Source of the DNA: Clostridia bacterium
GTDB lineage: Bacteria > Bacillota > Clostridia > Christensenellales > Borkfalkiaceae
DNA: 62,302 nucleotides
Assembly (NCBI GenBank): GCA_017522945.1
Contig: JAFWXT010000023.1
Coordinates: 1-62,302 of the forward strand
Direction of reading: 5' to 3'
The position numbers and the translations under genes are program-made. Below, piece by piece: positions 7,717 to 15,738 of the stretch. Below the pieces are notes generated by a model that saw only the letters and a program-made list of their open reading frames with translations, was not told where the DNA came from and made no database searches. The stretch's first letter is position 1, and each line of letters starts with the position of its first letter.

Positions 7717-8976
7717 CTAACACTTTTCGCATTTTTTAACGCCAAGCGAGTAATTATCTTTAGTTCTATCGCGCAAACATTCGATTGGATGTTCGCTTTC
7801 TTCATAGCGATAGTCTTGATTAAATTCTTTTATATGCTCTTTAATAATAGTGTGACCGCGTTCACATTCGGGTTTGGTATTAACGGTGTTTTGATAAATA
7901 AAATAAGTGCTATTATCTTTTAGGTCGCAAACGTCGGTATAACCTTCGCCTTCGGCTGTAAGAGTAACCGTATTTTTTAAAACTTCGCGAACGTAGTTTT
8001 TGTTTTCCTGAAGTTTTAAAAGCATTGGAAAGTTTGCATCGGGTATAACTTGGTGGTATTCTTTACCTTCATATTTTTGTAAAAGTTCTTTTGCAACGTG
8101 TAAGTGCGCGATTTCTTGCTCTAATAAAATTTCCCAAATCTTTTTAATTTTATTATCGCTTTCGTCGTTTAATAGCGAGTAATAAATATAACATTCGGTA
8201 TATTCGTGCATTAGTAAACTTTCAAATAAAGTGGCCTTGGTATCGATTAACGAGCCGTAGTGGGTAACGTGTTCTTCTTCAACCATACCTATTTCGGCAT
8301 AAAGTTCGCGCCCACGTTGATTTGCATAAAACTGCGCTATATTCATATAGTAGTTCATAGTTTGTTGTTCGGCTGCGGTAATAATACCAACGTCTAACTG
8401 TGTTGCAAGGCTTGCTTTTTTATTGTTGATAGATGGGCGTATATTATCAAGTGGGTGACGGTGGTGCGCTATAGTAGGTCTACCGGGCATAATTTCAGTA
8501 TATTTACCCACAAGTCTTTCGGCGTGAAGTCCCATATCGGCTTCAAGCATATTCGCATAGCGGTATAGGTGGTCGAAGTCTTCTAAAAGAGCAAAGTCAA
8601 GTGCCATTTTAACGTTAGCATCGTCGGCTCTTTGAGCTAAAAAAGCGGTTAAGTCAACGGCAAGTTGTTCGTAAGCAATAGTAGTTTCAAGTAAACTTTC
8701 ATCAATCGGCTTTAATAAAGAAATCATTTTTTGTTGTTGCTGTTCGTTTCTTCTTAAAAGTGCTACCTGACGGCGAGCTTCGTTATCGGGGTAGTGCCTA
8801 TTAAAATGATGCTTGCACCAAGTTGCTTCGTATTCAGTACCGTTTGCTAAAATACATCTTGTTTTAGTGTATGGGCTTACTTCGTTTTTGTCGTATGATT
8901 TTACGTACATATCGTTCCAGCTCATAATAGTTTCATCCATTTTGCGTGGTTTTTCTTTAAAAGGATTAAAAGTCAT
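7717..8976 (-). CDS. Ferritin-like domain protein, putative di-iron
   Basis: A 419-residue mostly helical protein with two stretches of carboxylate/His helices. The first holds an E...Y helix (IAYEQLAVDL) then LEADMGLHAE. The second holds IGMVEEEHVTHYG, MHEYTECYIYY and LLEQEIAHLHVA. EExxH-type motifs in a four-helix array are the signature of ferritin-like/rubrerythrin-like di-iron proteins. The C-terminus ends in a CxxC pair (KKCEKC). AGGAGGT lies 8 nt before the ATG. It is probably a cytosolic redox or iron-handling protein. The exact reaction is unknown, and the family may be uncharacterised. Confidence 0.7.
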   Translation of the reverse strand: MTFNPFKEKPRKMDETIMSWNDMYVKSYDKNEVSPYTKTRCILANGTEYEATWCKHHFNRHYPDNEARRQVALLRRNEQQQQKMISLLKPIDESLLETTIAYEQLAVDLTAFLAQRADDANVKMALDFALLEDFDHLYRYANMLEADMGLHAERLVGKYTEIMPGRPTIAHHRHPLDNIRPSINNKKASLATQLDVGIITAAEQQTMNYYMNIAQFYANQRGRELYAEIGMVEEEHVTHYGSLIDTKATLFESLLMHEYTECYIYYSLLNDESDNKIKKIWEILLEQEIAHLHVAKELLQKYEGKEYHQVIPDANFPMLLKLQENKNYVREVLKNTVTLTAEGEGYTDVCDLKDNSTYFIYQNTVNTKPECERGHTIIKEHIKEFNQDYRYEESEHPIECLRDRTKDNYSLGVKKCEKC

Positions 8977-9038
8977 AAAAAATTACCTCCGCAATAAGTG
9001 TTAACCAAATTTATTAAATTTAAACGGGTAATAAAAAA

Positions 9039-9587
9039 ATGTTAAAAGTTTGTGATGTAAATAATTTCGACCTTGCTTATAAAATTTTAAAGCAAAGTTT
9101 CCCTTTAACCGAAAGAAGGGATTATAAAGGACAAAAAAATATTTTAAATTGTGAAAACTATAAGCTGTTTGCACTTTTTAATAACGACGAAAGTGAAATT
9201 TTAGGTATTTGCGGTGTTTGGGTGTTAAGCGGAGTTGTTTTTATCGAGCATTTGGCGGTTGATAAAAAACATAGGAACAAGGGCGTTGGCAGTAAAATTT
9301 TAAGCCTTTTAAGCGAAACGTTTAGCGAGATTATTTGTTTGGAAGTAGAGCCTGCAAATAGTGAAATCCAACAAAAACGCATTGATTTTTATTTAAAAAA
9401 CAATTTTTATTTAAACGATTATTATTACGTTCAACCATCTTACGGCAAACGTTATCCCGAAATAGAACTAAAAATTATGAGTAAAAATATAGCCCTTGAT
9501 GAACAAAAATTTGTTTTTGTTGCAAGCGAAATTTATAAAAAAGTTTATAAGAAAGAACCAAGTTTTTTAGGTGATAAAAAATATTAA
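9039..9587 (+). CDS. GNAT-family N-acetyltransferase
   Basis: A 182-residue protein with the acetyl-CoA binding motif A (LAVDKKHRNKGVGSKIL; the RNKGVG loop holds the pyrophosphate) and a following beta strand ICLEVEPAN. The fold runs from residue 1 to about 150, with a short helical tail. No strong ribosome site precedes the ATG. It is divergent from the ferritin-like gene with only 62 bp between them. The substrate is unknown. Confidence 0.85.
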   Translation: MLKVCDVNNFDLAYKILKQSFPLTERRDYKGQKNILNCENYKLFALFNNDESEILGICGVWVLSGVVFIEHLAVDKKHRNKGVGSKILSLLSETFSEIICLEVEPANSEIQQKRIDFYLKNNFYLNDYYYVQPSYGKRYPEIELKIMSKNIALDEQKFVFVASEIYKKVYKKEPSFLGDKKY

Positions 9588-9620
9588 AAGTGGCGATAAT
9601 CGCCCTATAGACGCACTTTT
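9586..9620 (+). terminator. Hairpin after the GNAT gene (13-nt-core family)
   Basis: An AAAAGTG/CACTTTT outer stem (9586-9592 and 9614-9620) encloses GGCGA-TAA-TCGCC. The core variant TAATCGCCCTATA lies at 9597-9609. The stem overlaps the GNAT stop codon. The T-tract is short, so termination may be partial. Confidence 0.6.
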
Positions 9621-9651
9621 AACTAAAAGAACATAATTATTTAAGGTAAAA

Positions 9652-10080
9652 ATGATAACTATAAAAGATTTTCACGCCCTTGTTGGCGAAACGATAATGC
9701 TTTGTCAGTGCATTGAAATGGATATTAAACTTATGTATGCAGGAATGCAAAAAGGCAACTTTGAGCGCAATTTGGAAGAAGTTAGGCATAAAGCGTTAGG
9801 CCCAGTTCTTGCCGAACTTGAAGAACTTGATATTTGTAGTGTTAACCCATATTTTAGCGTGCGCGATTACGAGCTATTGTATGAAATTAAAGATATACGA
9901 AATTACTGGGTGCATAAGGGCTATGCATCGTTTATATATTTGCAAGGCGAAAAATGGCAACAAGGTTTAGAAGAAAGGTATTTAAAACTTGTTAGCGATT
10001 ACAAAAAGTTAGATTTACTTGCAACCGAAGCACAAAACGTTCGTCTTGACGTTATGAAACGTTTCGGAAGAATAAAATGA
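9652..10080 (+). CDS. HEPN-like protein with an Rx4H motif
   Basis: A 142-residue all-helical protein. Near residue 83 it has IRNYWVH, the R-x4-H signature of HEPN domains with the polar residue after Arg that marks catalytic HEPN RNases. Fold length (about 130 residues) fits HEPN. No MNT nucleotidyltransferase antitoxin or other toxin partner lies beside it; its neighbours are GNAT and a lipoprotein gene. It may be an orphan RNase, a regulatory HEPN or simply a helical protein with a chance motif. It is followed by a terminator at 10252-10283. Confidence 0.55.
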   Translation: MITIKDFHALVGETIMLCQCIEMDIKLMYAGMQKGNFERNLEEVRHKALGPVLAELEELDICSVNPYFSVRDYELLYEIKDIRNYWVHKGYASFIYLQGEKWQQGLEERYLKLVSDYKKLDLLATEAQNVRLDVMKRFGRIK

Positions 10081-10084
10081 CTTT

Positions 10085-10130
10085 CATAGTCATCCTGAGT
10101 GAAGCAATAGCGCAATCGAAGGATCTTCTT
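10085..10130. repeat. REP-like intergenic repeat with CATCCTGAG and GAAGGATCTT
   Basis: The segment has CATCCTGAGTGAAGC at its left and ATCGAAGGATCTT at its right, with ATCCT/AGGAT as inverted arms. I recall very similar CATCCTGAGCGAAGCGAAGGATC-type repeats from many unrelated bacterial genomes. Only one copy is seen here. Confidence 0.5.
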
Positions 10131-10195
10131 GCTATAAATCAATACCTTTCGACTTTCGCATAGGGGCAAAATTGCTCGCTTTTATTTCCAACATT

Positions 10196-10236
10196 CAAAC
10201 ATAGTTTAAAATCAACCGTTGTTTGTAATATTGTAA
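10196..10236. repeat. Partial copy of dispersed palindromic family 2
   Basis: The stretch AAAATCAACCGTTGTTTGTAA resembles the half-element found at 59613-59676 and, in reverse orientation, at 31012-31060. The left arm is decayed. Confidence 0.45.
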
Positions 10237-10251
10237 TAAAATCAATTTCAA

Positions 10252-10283
10252 CAGTGGTGTTTTACTAAAAACATCACTTTTTT
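10252..10283 (+). terminator. Terminator after the HEPN-like gene
   Basis: An 11-bp stem (AGTGGTGTTTT with AAAACATCACT, one G-U) and a six-T tract. It separates the HEPN-like gene from the next transcription unit. Confidence 0.8.
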
Positions 10284-10354
10284 ATTTTAAGAGCCTATTT
10301 TAATATGTGTTTGGCTTTTAAAAGTGTATACTTTGCTTAAGTTTTGAAAATCAC

Positions 10355-10383
10355 TTGACTATTATATAGTTTAGTATTATAAT
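10355..10383 (+). promoter_or_regulatory. Promoter of the repeat-rich lipoprotein gene
   Basis: TTGACT (10355-10360), a 17-bp spacer and TATAAT (10378-10383). A small CCGAT/ATCGG hairpin at 10392-10408 sits at the start of the leader. Confidence 0.8.
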
Positions 10384-10470
10384 AATACTAATCCGATAAA
10401 AGAATCGGTTGAATAAATAAACTTACGTACGCGACTTTATTACACAAAAACCTTTAAAGGAGAGATAGTA

Positions 10471-13400
10471 ATGAGAAAGTTTTTAATAGCACTTTTAACT
10501 ATCATTATGATGGTTTCTTTATCGCTATTTATTGCTTGTGGCAAAACCGATAGCGGTAACGGTGGTAATGAAAATTCACAAAATAGTAGCGTGATAAATC
10601 CACCTATAAGTAACAGTAGTGACACTTCAAGTGATAGTGGTAATAATGATGATCAACCAACGGATGAGTTGTTAACTGTTGCGCAAGTAAAAAGCGCAAT
10701 TGATAATAGCCCAAACGGTGTTGAGGTTGAGTTTGAGGGGGTTGTTGTTGGGTTTGACTCGATGGGATACGCTCACGTGGGCGACTCGACTGGAATAATT
10801 TACGTTCGTGCAAAACACGCTAAATTAACCAAAGGGGCGCACGTAAAAGTTAAGGGCACGGGTTTCGTTTATAAGGGTACTAGCGCAAGTTATCCCGAAT
10901 ATACACGTCAAATTAAAGATACCGGCATTATTGTTGAAGATGCAAGCGGAAGCAAGCCTACCGTAAAACCTGCTGTAACTTTAACCGCACAAAATTTACT
11001 TACAACTTCTGAAAGTGCAGACAAATCAAAATCATTCCACGGAAACTTGGTAACACTAACGGGTACTGTATCGGTTGGAGATAGTAAATTTGCATATTAT
11101 TTGTTAGATGATGAAGGTAATAGAATGGTTGGGTTACACCACTATTCTTTACATTTTGCAAACAGCCTTGATGATAGCGTTAACAAGTTTAACGCCTTAA
11201 ACGGCAAAAAAATTACCATTGAAGGTGTAATTTACCGTTACTATACAGCTGAAAATATTTGGACGTTCCAATATATTTATGAAGAACTTGGTTACGTAGT
11301 AGTTGATAGTGGTGAGAAACCTTGCGAACATAGTTGGCAAGATGCCACCTGTACGACTCCTAAAACTTGTTCGACTTGTGGGGCAACTGAAGGCAAAGCA
11401 ATCGGGCACTCTTGGGTAAACGCAACTTGTAGCGCCCCTAAAACTTGTTCGACTTGTGGGGAAACTGAAGGCAACGCACTTGGTCATAACTTTATTGAAG
11501 GTAGTTGTTCTGTTTGTGGCGCAAAGGATGATGAATCTCACACTCATACTTGGCAAAACGCAACCTGTACGACTCCTAAAACTTGTTCGGGTTGTGGGGC
11601 AACCGAAGGCAACGCTCTTGGTCACGCTTACGGAGATTATACTTACGATTTAGCAAAGCATACCTTATCTTGTAGTAAGTGTGGTAGTTCTCAACAGAGA
11701 GAGCATAACTTTGTAAACGGCGAGTGCGAAGTTTGTGAAATGAGTAACCTTATAACGTTAGCGCAGTTCAACGAATACGCAAACACTTTTGCTCACAACA
11801 CTACGTCTGCCTTAAAATATCGTATAACGGGCGTTGTTACTTCAATCGCAAGCGCTGAATGGGGTAACTGTTATATTAAAGATGAAAGTGGCGAAATCGT
11901 TTACGTTTACGGATTATATAGCGCAGACGGAAGCGTTAGATACGACGCGATGAGCGTTAAACCTGCCGTTGGCGACACCGTTACTCTTTTAACGGTGTGT
12001 GGAAACTATAACGGTCCTCAAGCAAAGGACGCTTGGCTTATCGAGTTAAGTTCACACACTCATACTTGGCAAAACGCAACCTGCACGACTCCTAAAACTT
12101 GTTCGACTTGTGGAGCAACAGAGGGCAAGGCAAACGGACACTCTTGGAAAAACGCAACCTGCACGACTCCTAAAACTTGTTCGACTTGTGGAGCAACAGA
12201 GGGCAAGGCAAACGGACACTCTTGGGAAGATGCAACTTGCACTTTGCCTAAAACTTGTTCAACTTGTGGAGAAACCGAAGGTAGCGCAAACGGACACTCT
12301 TGGAAAAACGCAACTTGCACTTTGCCTAAAACTTGTTCAACTTGTGGAGCAACTGAAGGGAGCGCAAACGGACACTCTTGGGTAGATGCAACTTGCACTT
12401 TGCCTAAAACTTGTTCAACTTGTGGAGAAATCGAGGGCGAAGCCCTTGGCCATAGTTATGGCTCGGCTACTTATAATTTAGAATGTCATGAAGTGACGTG
12501 TAGCAAATGTGGAGAGGTTGTTGAAAGCGAGCATACCTTTGAAAACGGCGAGTGTGGCGAATGTGGAATGAGCGATTCATTAACTTTAGCGCAGTTTAAC
12601 GAATATGGCGTAACTTTTGCGTCGGACAAGTATTCTTCATTAAAATATCGCATTTCGGGAAGCATAGTTCACGTTGATTTATCAAAATCGACCTTCTATA
12701 TTAAAGATGAAAGTGGCGACATCGCTTCTATTGCAGGAATTGAGTATAAGGAAGGCATATACACTAAAGTTGGTATTACCGAAGAAATCGTTGTTGGAAA
12801 CACTATTACCTTACTTACTAAATGTGGGAATAAATCGGGGTCACCAAGTGGAACCAGAGCAAAAATAGTAACTTATACTCACAAATTAGTTGATGATTAT
12901 GTTAGATACGAAGATTACATTTATTTTGGATATTATCCTCAATTAAAGGTAACCAATGAAGATTTGATTGCAACGTTAAATCAAATGGCTGGTACTTTAC
13001 CAACGGTTGAAGAAAGTGCCGATTGGATTGATTACGGTTATCGTCGTAGTAAAAATAATTACGGTGCCATTTATATTATTGACGAACCATTTATGTGGTA
13101 TAAAGACGTTAAGGTTGGAATTGACACTTACAGAGCAGTATATTTTATTCAATATCGTCATTTACAAAACAACGTTGGTTTAAATAGTAGCAATCAAGGT
13201 AGTAACGGTTATTATTCTCAAACCGTTTATTGGTTTAAATTTGATCTTATTAGGTGGAACATTTTAGAAGATAGATCGGATAAAGTACTTTTAATAAGCG
13301 AGTTAATTCTTGATTCACAATATTTTTACAAAAGTTCTGCCTTAAGAAGTGAAGACGTTGCTATATGGCCTAATAACTACGAAAGAAGTGACTTAAGAGA

Positions 13401-13815
13401 GTGGTTGAACAATAATTTTTATAACAGCGCGTTTAGTACGTCACAACGAGGTAGCATTTTACTTAGCGCTGTAGATAATAGCCTTGCAAGTACGGGTGAC
13501 ACAAGCAATGATTTCGTTTGTAATAACACACAAGATAAAGTATTTTTATTAAGCCGTGTTGAAGCAGAGGCGTATATAGAAGCAGGCGCAAACTTTATTA
13601 AGAGTGCTTCTCAATATAGTTTAGCACAAGGTTTTTCATTACATAATAATCACAACAATGCGTGGTGGTTGCGTACTCCACATTATTATGATCATAATAA
13701 TCAGGGAAGATCTTCGTTACTTATCGATGGTGACATGACTGTGGCAATGGTAGGTTCGACGGAATCTAACTACGCCGACGTTGGCGTTGTTCCGGTTATT
13801 TGGTTAAGCATTTAA
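10471..13815 (+). CDS. Large surface lipoprotein with OB-like, Cys-rich repeat and DUF6273-like modules
   Basis: A 1114-residue protein with a lipobox Cys23 and a low-complexity Gly/Ser/Asn linker to about residue 60. OB-fold-like segments follow (about 65-155, with others around 430-520 and 705-800) that resemble nucleic-acid or cell-surface OB domains. Zinc-ribbon-like repeats of 26 residues with a CSTCGxTEG core occur in two blocks (about 285-410 and 530-660). The C-terminal 250 residues resemble DUF6273: WFKFDLIRWNIL, DLREWLNNNFY and WWLRTP. AAAGGAGAG precedes the ATG. It is exposed at the cell surface; an adhesive or binding role is inferred and no enzyme motif is seen. Confidence 0.8.
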   Translation: MRKFLIALLTIIMMVSLSLFIACGKTDSGNGGNENSQNSSVINPPISNSSDTSSDSGNNDDQPTDELLTVAQVKSAIDNSPNGVEVEFEGVVVGFDSMGYAHVGDSTGIIYVRAKHAKLTKGAHVKVKGTGFVYKGTSASYPEYTRQIKDTGIIVEDASGSKPTVKPAVTLTAQNLLTTSESADKSKSFHGNLVTLTGTVSVGDSKFAYYLLDDEGNRMVGLHHYSLHFANSLDDSVNKFNALNGKKITIEGVIYRYYTAENIWTFQYIYEELGYVVVDSGEKPCEHSWQDATCTTPKTCSTCGATEGKAIGHSWVNATCSAPKTCSTCGETEGNALGHNFIEGSCSVCGAKDDESHTHTWQNATCTTPKTCSGCGATEGNALGHAYGDYTYDLAKHTLSCSKCGSSQQREHNFVNGECEVCEMSNLITLAQFNEYANTFAHNTTSALKYRITGVVTSIASAEWGNCYIKDESGEIVYVYGLYSADGSVRYDAMSVKPAVGDTVTLLTVCGNYNGPQAKDAWLIELSSHTHTWQNATCTTPKTCSTCGATEGKANGHSWKNATCTTPKTCSTCGATEGKANGHSWEDATCTLPKTCSTCGETEGSANGHSWKNATCTLPKTCSTCGATEGSANGHSWVDATCTLPKTCSTCGEIEGEALGHSYGSATYNLECHEVTCSKCGEVVESEHTFENGECGECGMSDSLTLAQFNEYGVTFASDKYSSLKYRISGSIVHVDLSKSTFYIKDESGDIASIAGIEYKEGIYTKVGITEEIVVGNTITLLTKCGNKSGSPSGTRAKIVTYTHKLVDDYVRYEDYIYFGYYPQLKVTNEDLIATLNQMAGTLPTVEESADWIDYGYRRSKNNYGAIYIIDEPFMWYKDVKVGIDTYRAVYFIQYRHLQNNVGLNSSNQGSNGYYSQTVYWFKFDLIRWNILEDRSDKVLLISELILDSQYFYKSSALRSEDVAIWPNNYERSDLREWLNNNFYNSAFSTSQRGSILLSAVDNSLASTGDTSNDFVCNNTQDKVFLLSRVEAEAYIEAGANFIKSASQYSLAQGFSLHNNHNNAWWLRTPHYYDHNNQGRSSLLIDGDMTVAMVGSTESNYADVGVVPVIWLSI
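12061..12450 (+). repeat. Five in-frame 78-bp tandem repeats
   Basis: Five units of exactly 78 bp start at 12061, 12139, 12217, 12295 and 12373. Each encodes a 26-residue H-T/S-W...CSTCG...NG module. Two more units begin at 11329 and 11407. Adjacent copies differ by only a few bases, so the copy number is likely to vary between strains. Confidence 0.95.
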
Positions 13816-13827
13816 TATAATTTGAAT

Positions 13828-13874
13828 TAGAATTTTTACAATTTGTAAATAAAAATCATAACTCAATAAAATGC
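13828..13874. repeat. Dispersed 45-bp repeat, copy 1
   Basis: The segment running from GAATTTTTACAATTTGTAAA to ACTCAATAAAATG matches 50462-50512 closely and 18536-18588 more loosely. All three sit next to a broken or duplicated gene end. Confidence 0.7.
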
Positions 13875-14192
13875 GCGCTTGAAAGTATTGATTTGCCAAG
13901 TAGCTTAATACATATTGAGTACTATGCGTTTAAATCAACTGGGTTAACTTCGGTTAAAATACCTTTCGCTACGAGATATATTGAATCTCAAGCATTTTTT
14001 ACTTCAACTTTAAAAACGCTTTATATTCATAGCCAAATTGAAGAATTAAGTAGCACCGCCTTTTATCCTTCTTCAATAACAACGGTATATTTCACAGGTA
14101 AGTCAACTTGGGAACAAATGATAGCACTTAACAGCGCTTACAGTTATATTTCGGGAACTAAAACTTACGTTTCTACATATTCGCTTGATTAA
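13875..14192 (+). pseudogene. 5'-truncated BspA-like leucine-rich-repeat protein remnant
   Basis: An open frame encodes LESIDLPSSLIHIEYYAF, then TGLTSVKIP and TLYIHSQIEEL, the LRR_5/BspA pattern of surface proteins, and ends in a plausible natural C-terminus. No start codon with a ribosome site exists. The LRR sequence begins abruptly where the dispersed repeat ends, and the frame is closed by TAA at 13818 upstream of the repeat. I read it as the 3' remnant of a larger surface gene lost by rearrangement. A TTG at 13893 could in principle start a 99-residue protein. Confidence 0.75.
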
Positions 14193-14217
14193 AATTATAT
14201 AATCTTTATAAAAACAA

Positions 14218-14254
14218 AAAGGCTTGTGCTTTAGTTAAAGCGCAAGCCTTTTAA
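14218..14254 (+). terminator. Strong bidirectional terminator
   Basis: A 15-bp stem (AAAGGCTTGTGCTTT with AAAGCGCAAGCCTTT, one G-U pair) has A- and T-runs on both sides. It lies between the LRR remnant and the convergent mini-protein gene. Confidence 0.88.
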
Positions 14255-14309
14255 GTTTGATTTTAAGTGTTTTTTAGTGCGATTGCTAAAATAGGTAGCA
14301 ATAAGCGCA

Positions 14310-14519
14310 TTAGTCAATATTTTCCGACCAAGCAAGGCATGGATAACCGGCCGGGCCGTACTCTTTGTCGCAAGTGCTATAACCGTCACAGTTACTGCAA
14401 GAACAACCATTGCTCTTTAATGAGCGCACATCGTGACCGCAATTTGGGCAAGTCCACGCAGATTCTGCTACTCTTCTTCCACAACAACCGCAAATAATTG
14501 AGTTATATTCGTTAAGCAT
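14310..14519 (-). CDS. Cys-rich zinc-ribbon mini-protein, paralogue A
   Basis: A 69-residue protein with eleven cysteines. The N-terminal half has CxxCGRR...CPNCGHD, a zinc-ribbon arrangement. The C-terminal half, CSCSNCDG...TCDKEYGPAGYPCLAW, is unlike anything I recognise. AAAGGAGA lies 8 nt before the ATG. It is nearly identical to the gene at 14619-14831 and is probably co-transcribed with it from 14864-14892. Codon changes in the 3' end are consistent with real coding selection. Function unknown; metal or nucleic-acid binding is possible. Confidence 0.8.
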   Translation of the reverse strand: MLNEYNSIICGCCGRRVAESAWTCPNCGHDVRSLKSNGCSCSNCDGYSTCDKEYGPAGYPCLAWSENID

Positions 14520-14618
14520 AATAAGTCTCCTTTAAAGTAAAATATAAGCCTATAAGGCGGTAAATCGGTAGTTTGATAAAAATAATAAGTTAATTTTAAC
14601 TGCTTTTAAGCAAGAAAA

Positions 14619-14831
14619 TTAGTCGTCGTAACGTTCTTCCCAAGCAAGGCATGGATAGCCGGCAGGTCCGTATTCTTTGTCGCAAGTTAAGTATCCGTCA
14701 CAGTTACTGCAAGAACAACCATTGCTCTTTAACGAGCGCACGTCGTGACCGCAACTTGGGCAAGTCCACGCAGATTCTGCAACCCTTCTTCCACAACAAC
14801 CGCAAATAATTGAATTGTATTCGTTTAGCAT
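14619..14831 (-). CDS. Cys-rich zinc-ribbon mini-protein, paralogue B
   Basis: A 70-residue twin of the gene at 14310-14519. The first 63 residues differ at only about two positions (PNC/PSC, GYS/GYL), and the last residues diverge (EERYDD). All the cysteines are conserved. TAAGGAGA precedes the ATG. A perfect promoter lies about 35 bp upstream. The short distance and high identity indicate a recent tandem duplication that kept both copies intact. Confidence 0.82.
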   Translation of the reverse strand: MLNEYNSIICGCCGRRVAESAWTCPSCGHDVRSLKSNGCSCSNCDGYLTCDKEYGPAGYPCLAWEERYDD

Positions 14832-14863
14832 AAAAAATCTCCTTAAAAGTAAAGTGTAAGGTT

Positions 14864-14892
14864 ATTATAGCACATTTAATTTTAACTGTCAA
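14864..14892 (-). promoter_or_regulatory. Perfect consensus promoter for the mini-protein pair
   Basis: On the minus strand TTGACA (14887-14892), 17 bp, TATAAT (14864-14869). This is as strong as the tRNA promoter, suggesting abundant expression. Confidence 0.9.
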
Positions 14893-14996
14893 CACACAAA
14901 AAATAATTTAATAAAAATAGTTTAAGGGCTTTTAATGTTTTATTACAAACCTATTTTTAAAAACACTTAAAATGTGAATTTTTTTTATTGTTTATA

Positions 14997-15025
14997 TTGA
15001 CTTATTTGTGTGTATGTTATATAAT
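14997..15025 (+). promoter_or_regulatory. Promoter of the HAD-mscL unit
   Basis: TTGACT (14997-15002), 17 bp, TATAAT (15020-15025). The leader contains an exact copy of the 13-nt core TAATCGACTTATA at 15064-15076, close to the ATG at 15087. Confidence 0.82.
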
Positions 15026-15086
15026 TATTACATAAAAATATAAATAAACAAAAATCGGTTAATTAATCGACTTATATATTAACTTT

Positions 15087-15728
15087 ATGAAAACTAAACT
15101 TGTAATTTTTGATTTAGACGGAACGCTTTTAAACACAGCGAAAAATTTGCAGTTTTGCGTAAACCAAGCGCTAAAAGAGTACGGCAAGCCACTAATTACT
15201 CTTAAGCAAACGGTGGCGTTTGTGGGCAACGGCGCAAAAAAACTGATAGAGCGCGCGGTGGGTGATGATGAAAGGGTAGATGATGTTTTTAATACCTTTA
15301 TGGGTATGATGAAAAAATATCCCACGCATTTAATAAAGCCATACGTTCAAATAAAAACCTTATTAAAAAAACTTAAAAAAAGCGGTATAAAAACCGCCGT
15401 GTTTTCTAATAAACCGCACCAAGCAACAGAGCTTTTATGTGGTGAATTTTTTACCACTTGCCCATTTGACTACGTTTTAGGGCAAAAACCAAACGCTCCG
15501 TTAAAGCCTAATCCTAACGGTGTTTACCAAATTTTAAAACACTTTAACTTAAAAAATGAAGAATGTGTTTTTGTTGGCGATGGCGAAACGGATGCTCAAA
15601 CCGCTTTAAACGCCAATGTAGATTTTGTGGGCGTTTTATGGGGTTTTAGAACAAAAGAAATTTTAAAAGAGCACGGAGCAATGCAATTTGTAAACGCTCC
15701 GAGTGAAATATTAAACTTTATCAACTAA
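15087..15728 (+). CDS. HAD-superfamily phosphatase (phosphoglycolate phosphatase-like)
   Basis: A 213-residue cytosolic hydrolase with all four HAD motifs: FDLDGTLLNT (residues 8-17, nucleophile and acid Asp), VFSNKP (about 108), KPNPNGV (about 148) and VGDGETD (about 168). The helical cap between motifs I and II fits the Gph/PgmB subfamily I. No ribosome site is evident before the ATG. It is followed by mscL after 10 bp. The exact substrate is uncertain. Confidence 0.88.
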   Translation: MKTKLVIFDLDGTLLNTAKNLQFCVNQALKEYGKPLITLKQTVAFVGNGAKKLIERAVGDDERVDDVFNTFMGMMKKYPTHLIKPYVQIKTLLKKLKKSGIKTAVFSNKPHQATELLCGEFFTTCPFDYVLGQKPNAPLKPNPNGVYQILKHFNLKNEECVFVGDGETDAQTALNANVDFVGVLWGFRTKEILKEHGAMQFVNAPSEILNFIN

Positions 15729-15738
15729 GGAGAAAAAA

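Noticed and set aside
12060..12398. 112-codon minus-strand ORF in the repeat region
   Set aside because: It is the mirror of the 78-bp coding repeats, with no ribosome site.
11329..12450. Regular repeats that could suggest a CRISPR array
   Set aside because: Units are contiguous 78-bp in-frame coding repeats without unique spacers, inside a lipoprotein gene.
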